From the NCBI RefSeq assembly GCF_014203225.1, contig NZ_JACHIO010000010.1:124001-188000 (forward strand): a stretch of 64,000 nucleotides of DNA. The letters are read 5' to 3'. The notes beneath the pieces were generated by a model that saw nothing but the letters and a program-made list of their open reading frames with translations, did no database searches and was not told where the DNA came from. This DNA is from Granulicella mallensis. GTDB lineage: Bacteria > Acidobacteriota > Terriglobia > Terriglobales > Acidobacteriaceae. Position numbers and translations under genes: made by a program. Shown piece after piece: positions 1-9,080 of the stretch; positions within the stretch are counted from its first letter, which is position 1; every line of letters begins with the position of its first letter.

Positions 1-160
1 CCAATACGAAGGGGCTTCAGCCCCTGGGACAAGCCTTCCTCTCTCTTGGCATCTCTGCCTGCGGAGAGGAGAGCCTATCCCAGGGGCTGAAGCCCCTTTA
101 TCGCCTGTCCTGAATGTCCGGGCTAAAGCCCGGACCTATCTCAAAAGCAAAGACAACGCT
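1..160. repeat. Palindromic intergenic repeat, family A, copy 1 (cut by window edge)
   Basis: Two inverted arms (about 11-29 and 85-105) pair as GGGGCTTCAGCCCC against GGGGCTGAAGCCCC, separated by about 55 bases. A second hairpin, TCCGGGCTAAAGCCCGGA, lies at 117-134. The same arrangement, including the flanking words CCTGAATGTCC/CTTGAATGTCC and GGACCTATCTCA, recurs at 23780-24000, so this is a dispersed element and not a private terminator. The left part is outside the window. No coding potential is apparent. Confidence 0.8.
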
Positions 161-379
161 GCTATCTCCGATTCGTCAGACACTACCTAGCCCCGGGCTT
201 TTGTTCGCAGCCGAAAGAAGGCCCGGACCTAAAGGCCACATCTTTGCTAAGCCTGAATTCCGTAGCCTAAAGGCGATTGCCTCCCTTACCCTCCGTCTCC
301 CTGATGCTGAAGCATCAGGGAACGCGCTTCGCGCTGTGCTGAAACGAAACGTGGCCTGCCTGGCACTCTGTGAACTGCT
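161..379. other. Intergenic sequence with further hairpins, no gene
   Basis: This stretch lies downstream of ribF. It holds the word TCTCCGATTCGTCAGACAC (165-183), repeated in reverse at 51357-51375, and a perfect hairpin TCCCTGATGCT-GA-AGCATCAGGGA (298-321). The hairpin could end transcription of ribF from the right, but no T-run follows on the minus strand, so that is only possible. Short open frames here have no recognisable product. Confidence 0.6.
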
Positions 380-1348
380 TTAGCTCAGAGAGACATGCAG
401 CGCATCGCATAGCGCAAAGTAGCGTTGCGCACGCCGAACGTCGAGGCCGATCTGTGCGCGTAACGCCTCGGGATTCGGGAACCGCTGTTCTCCGCGCAGC
501 CTGTAGAGAAACGTCATCTCAAGCGGAGTTGTCTCGTCCAGATCGATCGGTTCGAAGTCCAGAAGGTGAGTCTCCACCGCAAAGGAGTCGGCGCCAAAGG
601 TCGGTCGATTGCCTGCGTTGGTGACTCCCCGGAAGATGCGGGCCTGATCTCCCGTGCCCACGCGCAGGGTGGTGATGTAGACACCGTGAGCGGGCAGAAG
701 GTCTCCATAGGGGGCGAGGTTCACTGTCGGCACTGTGTAGCGGGTGCCGTAGCCTCGGCCTGATGCCGGGGTGCTATGGATGCTGAACGAGCGCCCGAGC
801 AGGGCGCGTGCCTGGGGGAGCTCTCCTGTGGACACCAGCGTGCGGATGCGGCTTGAAGATACCGCTGCGCCGCGCAGGATGTAGGGCTCGTAGGCGCGAA
901 CGAGGAAGCCGAGTTCGCGCCCTATCTGCGACAGGCTGTCGATGCCGGCTTCAGCCCTGTGGCCGAAACGGAAGGTCTCCCCTTCGTGGACTTCCACGGC
1001 CTGCAGACCATCGCGCAGAACGCGCTCGGCAAACTGGTGGGCGGTCCATAGCCTTAGCTCCTCGGTGAAGGGAAGCACCAGGGCCAGATCGACGCCGGTT
1101 TGATCGAGGAGCTCAAGCTTTTCCGCGAGCGGTGTGATGAGGGGCAGGCGTGAGGTGTTGTGCAGGATGTGTGCCGGGTGCGGATCGAAGGTAACGACTG
1201 CGGCACGTGCGCCGATCTCGCGGGCACGCGCGATGACGGAGGCTACCACCATGCGATGGCCGCAATGAACGCCGTCGAAGTTGCCGATGGAGACAACGGA
1301 GGGCGAAGGGAACGAATTGAGTTCAGCAAGCGAACGAACGATCTGCAT
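380..1348 (-). CDS. ribF: Bifunctional riboflavin kinase / FAD synthetase
   Basis: This cytosolic enzyme phosphorylates riboflavin to FMN and then adenylylates FMN to FAD. At 322 aa it has the usual length. The N-terminal nucleotidyltransferase shows GNFDGVHCGH (residues 22-31), TFDPHP near 53 and SSSRIR near 163. The C-terminal kinase shows the PTVNL form of the PTAN motif near 206, followed by TNAGNRPTFG. The ATG shares one base with the stop of the upstream metallo-hydrolase gene (TGATG), so the two are probably translationally coupled in an operon that begins with the DUF1844 gene. Confidence 0.96.
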   Translation of the reverse strand: MQIVRSLAELNSFPSPSVVSIGNFDGVHCGHRMVVASVIARAREIGARAAVVTFDPHPAHILHNTSRLPLITPLAEKLELLDQTGVDLALVLPFTEELRLWTAHQFAERVLRDGLQAVEVHEGETFRFGHRAEAGIDSLSQIGRELGFLVRAYEPYILRGAAVSSSRIRTLVSTGELPQARALLGRSFSIHSTPASGRGYGTRYTVPTVNLAPYGDLLPAHGVYITTLRVGTGDQARIFRGVTNAGNRPTFGADSFAVETHLLDFEPIDLDETTPLEMTFLYRLRGEQRFPNPEALRAQIGLDVRRAQRYFALCDALHVSLS

Positions 1349-2151
1349 CAGGCGATCTCGGGAATTTCGAAGTCTAATTTGAGGCCGTCATGCGCGAGGC
1401 GAATGTGATCGGGCAGCGAGGCGTTGGTGGATTCATGGTCCAGGTCATGGCTGATGTGGGTAAAGAAGGCACGCCGGGGAGCGATCTTCTCCACGAGCTC
1501 AATCGACCGTGCCAGGTGCGAGTGGCTGGGGTGCGGTTCGCGCCGCAACGCGTCAAGGATAAGAATATCGAGCCCTTCGAGCAGCGGCAGGCTCTCGGCG
1601 GGGATGTCGCTCATGTCCGTGAGGTAGGCAGCAGAGCCGAAGCGGTATCCGGCGATGATATTGCGCCCGTGGATGACGGGTACGCGAATGAACTGCGTGC
1701 CGAAGAGATCGACGGCCGTACCGGCGGCGGTGTCGAGACGATGGATCTGGACGCGCGCGCTGGTGGGATAGCGGTCTACCTTGCGGAAGGTGTACTCGAA
1801 GACCCGCTCGATGACCTGGGCTGTGGCGTCGTCCGCGTAGAGCGCGATGCCTTCGGGGGTGGCGAAGCTCAGGGGGCGCAGGTCGTCCATACCGAGGATG
1901 TGGTCGGCATGGCTGTGGGTGTAGAGCACGGCGTCGACGCTGCGAATGCCTTCGCTGATCGCCTGGGCATGGAAGTCCGGGCCGGTATCGACCAGCACGT
2001 TGCGCCCGCCGTAGCTGACCTGGATCGATGGCCGCGTGCGTCGATTGGGCGAGCCCGGAATCAGTGCGGAGTTGCAGACAGCACAACCACAACCGAGCGT
2101 GGGCACGCCCATCGACGTACCGCTGCCGAGGAATGTAAGAGTTGCCTGCAT
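1348..2151 (-). CDS. MBL-fold metallo-hydrolase, PhnP-like
   Basis: Metallo-beta-lactamase fold hydrolase of 267 aa. The metal-binding HxHxDH motif is at residues 79-84 (HSHADH), with later ligands in VIHGRN and FFTHISHD. An N-terminal CGCAVC cluster (21-26) matches the extra structural zinc site of PhnP, the cyclic phosphate phosphodiesterase of phosphonate breakdown. No phosphonate genes are nearby, so the substrate may be another cyclic phosphodiester. It lies 3 bases downstream of the DUF1844 gene and overlaps ribF by one base. Confidence 0.88.
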   Translation of the reverse strand: MQATLTFLGSGTSMGVPTLGCGCAVCNSALIPGSPNRRTRPSIQVSYGGRNVLVDTGPDFHAQAISEGIRSVDAVLYTHSHADHILGMDDLRPLSFATPEGIALYADDATAQVIERVFEYTFRKVDRYPTSARVQIHRLDTAAGTAVDLFGTQFIRVPVIHGRNIIAGYRFGSAAYLTDMSDIPAESLPLLEGLDILILDALRREPHPSHSHLARSIELVEKIAPRRAFFTHISHDLDHESTNASLPDHIRLAHDGLKLDFEIPEIA

Positions 2152-2154
2152 TGA

Positions 2155-2826
2155 CTAGCGAACGATGCTCGGGCCGTTCTGGCCGCTGGGGGGCATGCCG
2201 GTTCCGGGAGCGCCCTGCCTGCCTGCGGCCTGGCGGGAGAGTGCCTGGGTGATCTCGAGGAAGCCCATCTGCATCTCGAAGAGGGCCGAGCGTACCAGCT
2301 TGTCTTCGGCTTCGGAGAGATTGCCCCTGGTCTTCTCGGCCACGACGGCGAGCATATCGACGGACTGGCGTGCGCCAAGCAGGTCGACCTGCGGGGTCTG
2401 GCCGGGTTCGGCGGTGCCGCCGAGCTGGATGATCGCCTGCATGTAGATCGACTGCACGAGGCGATCGAAGGTCATTTCGGGCAGACGGTCCATGCCCGGA
2501 TTGGTGGCACGAATGGCGGTGTCCAGGCGCTCGACGGTGGCGTTATAGGCACGCGCTGCCTGCTCGCTCTGCTCCGCCGTGGGTGCGGGGGGCAGCTCTT
2601 CGCCGGTCTCGACGTCGGCGGCTTCTTCAGCAGCGGGCTTGTCGGGAACGGCCTGAGGGCCGGTTAGCCGGGCTGACGAGTCGTAGGCGTCCTGTGGGGG
2701 CTTGGGCTTTTCGAGCGTTTCAGGGCGCGCGGGTTTGGGTTCGGAGGGGGGCGCGTCGGGACGGATGTCACCTTCCGCAGTGAACTTGCGACGATCGTTG
2801 ACGACAAACTCTTTGATTTCGGCCAT
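2155..2826 (-). CDS. DUF1844 domain protein
   Basis: A 223-aa cytosolic protein of unknown function. The first 85 residues are Pro/Glu/Ala rich and probably disordered. A helical C-terminal region (about 105-200: MTFDRLVQSIYMQAIIQLG, then LGARQSVDMLAVVAEKTRGN) matches the DUF1844 family seen in acidobacteria and planctomycetes. The tail is Gly/Pro rich. It appears to be the first gene of a three-gene operon with the metallo-hydrolase and ribF, and has a start ATG at 2826. No function is known to me. Confidence 0.85.
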   Translation of the reverse strand: MAEIKEFVVNDRRKFTAEGDIRPDAPPSEPKPARPETLEKPKPPQDAYDSSARLTGPQAVPDKPAAEEAADVETGEELPPAPTAEQSEQAARAYNATVERLDTAIRATNPGMDRLPEMTFDRLVQSIYMQAIIQLGGTAEPGQTPQVDLLGARQSVDMLAVVAEKTRGNLSEAEDKLVRSALFEMQMGFLEITQALSRQAAGRQGAPGTGMPPSGQNGPSIVR

Positions 2827-2914
2827 ATTGTTCTCAATGATATTGGATGCCGGCGGTCATCGTTGCGATTGCCGCCGGAATTGATTGTTGCGGTGAGCTC
2901 TGGAAAATGGATCG

Positions 2915-2951
2915 GTTGAGCTACGAGCTAAGAGGGGTCGAGCTATGAGTT
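2915..2951. repeat. CGAG-type degenerate short repeat
   Basis: The sequence GAGCTACGAGCTAAGAG followed by GTCGAGCTATGAGTTT is a loose tandem of the unit CGAGYTN. Related runs occur at 17009-17045, 34000-34034 and 37864-37896, each at a gene end. It lies just downstream of ygfZ. Confidence 0.5.
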
Positions 2952-3896
2952 TCCTGGGCTGCGGGGGATGGCTGTGCCGCCAGCGTAGGTAAGGGGCTGG
3001 TGGGTATCCAATGCTTCACGGCGGATGTAGCCCAGGGCGAGCAGCGTGGGGCCTTCGGGCAAGGGCACGACTGCGGCGCTGGTGAGTTCGCCGACCGGTT
3101 TGCCGTTGGCTTCGATGGGCGCAGGCAGTGTGGGCAGATCGCCGGTGAGACGGAAGGCTGTGAAGGTGCGATGCACCTGTCCACGCGAGCGGATGCGCTC
3201 GACGATCTCCTGGCCGAGATAGCAGCCCTTGTTGAAGTGCAGGGCGTGGGCTTGGGCGGTCTCCTGCGGCAGATCGCGGTCGCGGATGTCCTGGCTGAAG
3301 CGTGGCGTGGCTTCGATGAGCCGGAGCTGCTCCAGGGATGCTACGGATACCTCGACTGCTCCGGCGTTGCTTAGGCTTTCGCGGAGGACAGCGAGAGAAG
3401 CTGGATCGTCCCATAGCTCATAGCGGGGAACGGAGCCTGCGGCAGGGGTAAGCAGCAGAAGCGATTTCGCATGGCTGAGATGCAGCGGGTCGAGTGTAGG
3501 CAGTTCTGATGCAGCAAGAATTGCAGGGGTTTTCGCGCCAACTAATAGCAATCCTTGCTTCTCGGTGTAAGCGGGAGAGAGCTCAACATCGTCCATGATG
3601 ATGAAGCGATCAAGATGCTGCTGGATAGATTCGACCTGACTGGTGGAGGTCTCGAGGAGGAACTCGTCACCATCGCGATAGATCGTGCCGTCGCCCTGGA
3701 TTCGGCCCTGCGCGTTCAGCAGAAAGTTGTAGTTGCCTTCGCCGGGAGCGAGCGATTGAACGGAGTTCGTCACCATGCCGTTGAGCCAGCGCGTCGCGTC
3801 CGGGCCGGTAATACGCAGGAAGGCCCGGTCATGGAGCGGAGCAAAAGCGGCGTTTTCGAGGATCTGATGGAGTTCGTGCTGGGTGTTTTCGGCCAT
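2943..3896 (-). CDS. ygfZ: YgfZ/GcvT-type folate-binding protein
   Basis: A tetrahydrofolate-binding protein related to the T-protein of the glycine cleavage system. Homologues support maturation or repair of iron-sulfur enzymes. The signature K-G-C-Y-x-G-Q-E is present (KGCYLGQE, about residue 223), which includes the conserved cysteine. I start at the ATG at 3896 (317 aa), because GAGAGGT lies about 10 bases upstream and the protein then begins MAENTQHE. The longer frame to 3944 adds 16 residues without support. It faces away from the exported metalloprotein at 4050, so the 150-base gap probably holds both promoters. Confidence 0.92.
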   Translation of the reverse strand: MAENTQHELHQILENAAFAPLHDRAFLRITGPDATRWLNGMVTNSVQSLAPGEGNYNFLLNAQGRIQGDGTIYRDGDEFLLETSTSQVESIQQHLDRFIIMDDVELSPAYTEKQGLLLVGAKTPAILAASELPTLDPLHLSHAKSLLLLTPAAGSVPRYELWDDPASLAVLRESLSNAGAVEVSVASLEQLRLIEATPRFSQDIRDRDLPQETAQAHALHFNKGCYLGQEIVERIRSRGQVHRTFTAFRLTGDLPTLPAPIEANGKPVGELTSAAVVPLPEGPTLLALGYIRREALDTHQPLTYAGGTAIPRSPGNS

Positions 3897-4049
3897 GGTT
3901 TTCGTACCTCTCAATGATTTCACACAACGGCGAGCAGAATGCATCTCACTCGAAGGACGTCGGCACTATCTCTGTATGAGATGACAGCGCTCCTGTTTAG
4001 GCGTCAAAGCATGGGTACACTTGAATAGGCAAAGTACATTGGAGGCGGT

Positions 4050-5639
4050 TTGAGCTTACGGCGAGCGGTTGGATCTTTGGTGGCGGTGATGGTGCTGAGC
4101 GCGGCTCTGCCGTCCTGGTCGCAGGCAGCTTCGCCCGCAAAACAGGATCCCAAGCCTACGCCTTCGCCGCAGGGTAGTGCCACGTCCCCGCAAGTGGATT
4201 CGGGGCAGACCTCCGGTACTGTGGATTCGCGCCTGACGAAGTTGCAGGAGAAGCAGTTGCTGGCGAAGCTGGATGACACCTTTCACTTCGTCAGCAAGGA
4301 CACCGGGCTCGAGATCAAGCGGCCGATCAAGAGCAAGTTCACCTCTCGGGATGAGGTAAGCAAGTTTCTGCGCAAGAAGTTCGACGAAGACAAAGACACC
4401 AAGCGGATGGAGAACAGTGAGCTGGTGCTGAAGAAGTTCGGGCTGTTGGACCGCGACTTCCATCTGCGCCCTTTTATGCTGAGCCTGCTGACCGAGCAGA
4501 TCGCCGGCTTCTACGACAACAAGACCCAGACCATGAACCTGCTGGACTGGGTTCCGCTGGACCAGCAGGAGCCTGTGATGGCTCATGAGCTGACCCATGC
4601 GCTGCAGGATCAGCGTGTAGGGCTGACGAAGTGGGAGAACCAGGAACAAGAGGGCATTGCCAAGGACGTAGGCGAGGACAACAAGCATATCCAGACCGAC
4701 GAGGTGGACACCGCTCGCGAGGCCGTGCTCGAAGGGCAGGCGATGGTGACCTTCGCCGACTACATGTTGCGGGATTCGGGCAAGACCCTGAAGGATATGC
4801 CGCAGGTGGGCGAGCAACTGCGTAGCGGCGCCGGAGACATGGGCGATTCACCGGTGCTGGCGCGGGCTCCGTTGTTGCTGCAACAGTCCTTGTTGTTCCC
4901 GTATTCGGAGGGCCTGGCGTTCGAGCAGGAGGTCCTGGTGAAGAAAGGGCCTGCGCGCGCCTTTGCCGGTGTGCTCGACAGTCCGCCCAGTTCCAGCTTC
5001 GAGATCATGCATCCGGATAAATTCCTGGCCCATGTTCCGGTTCCGGTAATGCAGATGCCGGATATTCATCCTCTGCTGGAAGAGGCTGGCTATGCGCCGT
5101 ACGATATCGGCGTGATGGGCGAGCTCGATGTGCGGATTACCGCAGAGCTGTTTGGCGGCCGCCCGCTGGCCGAGGCGCTGGCTCCGAACTGGAACGGTGG
5201 CATCTACTACGCGGCGCAGCGCAAGAACGCGACTGAGGCAGAGAAGCAGACGACGGCTTCTCTGGCACTGCTGTACAGCTCGCGATGGAAGAATGACGAC
5301 TCGGCGCGTAGCTTCTTTACGGTGTTCGAGGAAGAGTTGCCCCGGCAGTATGACGGGTTAAAGCGCCGCAAGCAGGATGAGAAGGACGATACCGAGCGGG
5401 TGTACTCGACGCACGAGGGCGATGTGTTTCTCTCGGTCGTAGACGATCGCGTGTGGGTGAGCGAAGGCTTCGATCTGACCTTGGCGCGCAAGCTGCGCGA
5501 TGCGGTGGACGGAGCGCAGGGGGTTGGGCCGATCCAGGTGGCTTCGTCTGTAAAGGGGAAGGAACTGACTGGCGATCTCTCGCACTGGATGGGATCGCTG
5601 GGGGTGGTGCTTCCTCGTGTGGATATAGTTTCGCGGTAA
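4050..5639 (+). CDS. Exported HExxH putative zinc metallopeptidase
   Basis: A 529-aa exported protein. Residues 1-26 form a signal peptide (basic start, hydrophobic run, SQA cleavage site), followed by a Pro/Ser linker. The catalytic-type motif HELTH is at 179-183 (VMAHELTHALQDQ). Downstream EAVLEGQA near 227 is placed to give a third metal ligand, as in gluzincins. The rest does not match a family I can name. The start is TTG at 4050, preceded by GGAGGCGG. Peptidase activity is inferred from the motif only. The gene converges on the membrane/TPR gene across a palindromic repeat. Confidence 0.75.
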   Translation: MSLRRAVGSLVAVMVLSAALPSWSQAASPAKQDPKPTPSPQGSATSPQVDSGQTSGTVDSRLTKLQEKQLLAKLDDTFHFVSKDTGLEIKRPIKSKFTSRDEVSKFLRKKFDEDKDTKRMENSELVLKKFGLLDRDFHLRPFMLSLLTEQIAGFYDNKTQTMNLLDWVPLDQQEPVMAHELTHALQDQRVGLTKWENQEQEGIAKDVGEDNKHIQTDEVDTAREAVLEGQAMVTFADYMLRDSGKTLKDMPQVGEQLRSGAGDMGDSPVLARAPLLLQQSLLFPYSEGLAFEQEVLVKKGPARAFAGVLDSPPSSSFEIMHPDKFLAHVPVPVMQMPDIHPLLEEAGYAPYDIGVMGELDVRITAELFGGRPLAEALAPNWNGGIYYAAQRKNATEAEKQTTASLALLYSSRWKNDDSARSFFTVFEEELPRQYDGLKRRKQDEKDDTERVYSTHEGDVFLSVVDDRVWVSEGFDLTLARKLRDAVDGAQGVGPIQVASSVKGKELTGDLSHWMGSLGVVLPRVDIVSR

Positions 5640-5696
5640 GGTAGCTCTGCACAAGTTCAGTCTGTAAGCTATCTTGCTTTTATTCTGGGTGTTGTT

Positions 5697-5857
5697 TTTC
5701 TGGTTGTCATTCCGAGCGAAGCGAGGAACCTGCTGTTCGCTTGTGTCGCCACAGCATCTTCCATGGCTATAGTTCTGGCCATGTGTTTTCAGGGAATACG
5801 AGCGAAGAACGGGAGACAGCAGGTTCCTCGCTCCGCTCGGAATGACAACCAGAAAAG
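5697..5857. repeat. Palindromic repeat, family D (convergent gene ends)
   Basis: Long inverted arms: TTCTGGTTGTCATTCCGAGC at the left pairs with GCTCGGAATGACAACCAGAA at the right, and the pairing goes on inward through GAGGAACCTGCTG / CAGCAGGTTCCTC. The spacer is about 75 bases. It sits between the convergent genes ending at 5639 and 5909 and could act as a bidirectional terminator, but there is no clean T-run. Confidence 0.75.
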
Positions 5858-5908
5858 CAAAGGCAACAACAGTAAAGGCAGGTTATCGTGCTGCGGGCAT
5901 TGCTGCCT

Positions 5909-8161
5909 TCAGCGTGGGATTTGACTCACGAGTGACTCTGCCTTTTCCTGGGCATGCAGAGCCTGATCCTGTCTTCCTGTGGCCGTGTACATTGCGGCCA
6001 GGATCTTCCACCGGCCAGCTACCGCAGGGGTTTCCTGTACGGCTTTCTCTTCTGCTGCAACGGCCGCAGGCCAGTTCGACAACTGGCTGTAGGCTGCCGC
6101 TTCGGCGTCGTAGAGGTCGGCTTTTGCCGGGCTACTGTCTGGTAGCACCTGCGATGCCTCCTGCAGTGTCTGTAATGCCGTGTTCGCCTGGCCGTTGAGT
6201 ACCTCTGCCTTGGCCAGCGATAACTCGACTGAAAATTCGGGTTGGGCAGCTAATCGCAAGGCTCTCTGAAAGGCATAGACCGCTTCGGGATAGCGTCGCT
6301 GATTCGCATAGAGCAATCCAAGCTGATACCAGGCGGCATCGGACTCGGACATCTTCAAGCTGCTGCGGAAGGATTCTTCGGCGGCGGCGAATTCACCACG
6401 CGAAGCCTGTAGTTGTCCATTCAGCAGAACGAGCGAGCGGTCGCCCTTTGCAATCCGAGAGGCGCTCTCAAGCGCTTGCTGTGCCTCATCGTTCCGGCCT
6501 AGCAGGAAATAAAGAACAGTCGCATTGGCGAGCTTCTGATAGTGCTCCATGCGCAGGCGTTTGTTTTGGGGAAGACTTTCATTTTCGACAAGGTGCTGAT
6601 GTTGGCAGTCAATCCTGAGAGAAGAGAGCTCGGTCTGAGGCAACGCGCCATCGCGCACAAACACAATGGCGGTTGTATCGAAGTAGACCGGTACCCAGTT
6701 TCGGCTGCTGCAATCCTCGCGTAGTGGGGCCTCTTCGACTCCCCAGAAGCGGGAGAGAGGCAGGATAACGGTCTTGATGTGGTATGTCGCAACCGCCTGG
6801 TTCCACTCTGCAGAGTCGAGAGGGAGATGCGCGAGTTTCAATTGCTCGGAGACAAGTCGATCTCCAAAGGGAAGGTAGCGGCCATCGGCAAAGTCTCGAT
6901 AGTACGGGCCCAACCTCCAGGTGAGATAGCTGCTCAGGTTGAATGTGGAAAAGAGTTCTGTCGGCAGATGATTTTTTTCTACGAAGGCTGCTGCATCCTG
7001 CGGCAGCCACCATGAAGCTCCTGCGCCAAAGAGCGTAATCCGATCCTCGAGGAGAGAGGTACGGTCTGTCGCGACGTCATAACAGCGCCAGGCCACAAAC
7101 GATAAAACGGCAATCATTCCTGCCCAACGCAATCCCGGCGATCTGGAGAAACGCTGGAGGTGACGCTGAGAGCCTGCTCTCTCTGCAAAAGCTTCGCCTG
7201 CAATCAGGCAGGCAACGGGGAGAAAGACGCCCTGCGTTCGCGACGACCAGAGACAGCTCCCAAACGCCAGGGAAAGAAAGAGTGCGAGTCCGAGCTGTCT
7301 TTTGTAAAGCAGGAAGACCAGTGCAATTGCAGAGGCTGCAAGCAACCACCAGATGGCGTTGAGAGGAGAGAGCAGTTGCAGTCCTCGCCAGGAGAATTCG
7401 CGATACAGCGGCGTCAGCTCCCTGATGACGTTGGACTGCAAGGTCGAGATGTGTTCCTGTGCTGCGATAGCCGCGTAGATGCGAAAACCCCACGGGTTCA
7501 GAAGCGTGCAAACAAAACTTGCAGCTATCCACGGAGCAGCCAGCTTCAGTTGACGGAGAGCCCTGTCTCGCTTGGCTTGCTGGGCACAATCGGCGACTTC
7601 CGCTGCGATATAACCGAGCATGAGTCCCAGGCCGGAGATAAAGCCGGTATGCAGATTTACCCAGAAGATCATGAGCAGAGGCAGCAGCCACAATCGGCGG
7701 CTGTCCCTTCCCAGATAATGATCAAGGAGCACACGGGTATAGGCCGCTGCAATCACAACGGTAAAGATTCCTGAGCGCGGAATCATCTGTCCAGCGAGTG
7801 CGGGGACGGCAAGCAGAAGCAGTATTAGTACGGATGTCTTACTGCGCAGTGCCACGATAGCCAGTGTTGCGAGCAGAGCTACGGCGCAGAACCATGAGAT
7901 GGCCGCATAACCACCAAAGTGAAACAGATGTCGAAAGACAATGCCCGCAAGAGGCGGGTAGACCCATGTCGATCCCGGTGCGGTGTAAGAAAGCACATCG
8001 CCGGAGGCTAGTGGGCTGCGGGCGTCCGCCATCTGCCAGCCGAGATCGAAGTCCACTACCGTCTGGAGACCGGCAATGGCTCCATAAAGCATCACGAGCG
8101 TCAGCAGGATGAGACGGATCGATGGGGATCGGGTTTGGGCGGAAGAATCTCGCACCGACAT
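5909..8161 (-). CDS. Polytopic membrane protein with C-terminal TPR domain
   Basis: A 750-aa protein in two parts. Residues 20 to about 370 hold roughly ten membrane helices with a long early extracytoplasmic loop (VDFDLGWQMADAR), a layout like GT-C glycosyltransferases. Residues 570-745 hold about four tetratricopeptide repeats (for example YPEAVYAFQRALRLA). No sugar-transfer catalytic motif can be fixed with certainty, so a role in envelope glycan assembly is inference. It is divergent from the secreted protein at 8230, leaving about 70 bases for both promoters. Confidence 0.7.
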   Translation of the reverse strand: MSVRDSSAQTRSPSIRLILLTLVMLYGAIAGLQTVVDFDLGWQMADARSPLASGDVLSYTAPGSTWVYPPLAGIVFRHLFHFGGYAAISWFCAVALLATLAIVALRSKTSVLILLLLAVPALAGQMIPRSGIFTVVIAAAYTRVLLDHYLGRDSRRLWLLPLLMIFWVNLHTGFISGLGLMLGYIAAEVADCAQQAKRDRALRQLKLAAPWIAASFVCTLLNPWGFRIYAAIAAQEHISTLQSNVIRELTPLYREFSWRGLQLLSPLNAIWWLLAASAIALVFLLYKRQLGLALFLSLAFGSCLWSSRTQGVFLPVACLIAGEAFAERAGSQRHLQRFSRSPGLRWAGMIAVLSFVAWRCYDVATDRTSLLEDRITLFGAGASWWLPQDAAAFVEKNHLPTELFSTFNLSSYLTWRLGPYYRDFADGRYLPFGDRLVSEQLKLAHLPLDSAEWNQAVATYHIKTVILPLSRFWGVEEAPLREDCSSRNWVPVYFDTTAIVFVRDGALPQTELSSLRIDCQHQHLVENESLPQNKRLRMEHYQKLANATVLYFLLGRNDEAQQALESASRIAKGDRSLVLLNGQLQASRGEFAAAEESFRSSLKMSESDAAWYQLGLLYANQRRYPEAVYAFQRALRLAAQPEFSVELSLAKAEVLNGQANTALQTLQEASQVLPDSSPAKADLYDAEAAAYSQLSNWPAAVAAEEKAVQETPAVAGRWKILAAMYTATGRQDQALHAQEKAESLVSQIPR

Positions 8162-8229
8162 CTCTTCCAGAATGCCATTGCTGTGTTGAATGTTCCAGTC
8201 CGCCTCTCCTGATACGATGGCACCAACAG

Positions 8230-9078
8230 ATGCGGTTCGCTATGACTTCCAGGACATTATCCGCGGCCATCTCGCTTGTTGCATTCCTTGGATTTTCGTC
8301 CGCGCTGTGTGCGCAGGCGGCGAAGACGCCCACGCTGGGAGAGATTCTGCAGCGGCTGGAAGCGAATCTGAACCACTACGACACGGGTGTCCCGAGCTTC
8401 TTCTGCGATGAGCATGTCATCTCGAAGATGGAGCCTGGCGTGCGCGATCAGGATACGATTACCGACTCCGTCTTCCGCCTCAAGCGTACTGCCGACTCCG
8501 ATCACACGACTGCTCTTGTTGAGTCACGTGAGATCAAGAGCGTCAACGGCAAGCCGCCAACGAAACGGGACCTGAAGGGTCCGACCCTGGTGAGCGGCGT
8601 GTTTGAGGGCGGTCTCGCCGTCGTCTCCCATAATCAGACATCTTGCATGCGCTACGATCTGCAACGGATTGATCGGAAGCGGCCGACAGATCCTTACATC
8701 GTTCGCTTCGCCACGGCTCTTACCCCTGAGAACTCCACCGACTGCCTTCTACAGGAAAAGAGCAAGGGCCGCGTCTTCATCGATCCTGCATCCCTGCAGA
8801 TCACGCATCTGGAACTCACTACCCCACGTCACACCATCATCCCCGGGAATGCGTATGAATCGGCTGTTGTCGGCAAGCGGGATCTCACGGTGGATTATGC
8901 GCCTGTCCTGCTTGGCGGCCAGAGCTTCTGGATGCCCACTACGATTACCTCGCGCAACGTTGGTGGTGTTGGAACCTTTGACGTGACCGTCTGGTCGTTC
9001 CAGGCCACTTATCGCAACTACCACAGGCTGGAAGTGACCTCGCGCATTCTTCCTGCTGGCGAAGTACCTGGGCCATGA
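8230..9078 (+). CDS. Secreted protein of unknown function
   Basis: A 282-aa exported protein that I do not recognise. After MRFAMTSRTL it has a hydrophobic run ending in ALCAQA, a good signal peptidase I site. The mature part is rich in beta-type segments and has a cysteine pair region (FFCDEH, SCMRYD, TDCLLQ). I choose the ATG at 8230 because the upstream extension to 8122 lies under the divergent gene and has no signal-peptide character; 8242 is an equal alternative. Similar exported proteins with a strand-rich fold are common in acidobacteria. Confidence 0.7.
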   Translation: MRFAMTSRTLSAAISLVAFLGFSSALCAQAAKTPTLGEILQRLEANLNHYDTGVPSFFCDEHVISKMEPGVRDQDTITDSVFRLKRTADSDHTTALVESREIKSVNGKPPTKRDLKGPTLVSGVFEGGLAVVSHNQTSCMRYDLQRIDRKRPTDPYIVRFATALTPENSTDCLLQEKSKGRVFIDPASLQITHLELTTPRHTIIPGNAYESAVVGKRDLTVDYAPVLLGGQSFWMPTTITSRNVGGVGTFDVTVWSFQATYRNYHRLEVTSRILPAGEVPGP

Positions 9079-9080
9079 CG

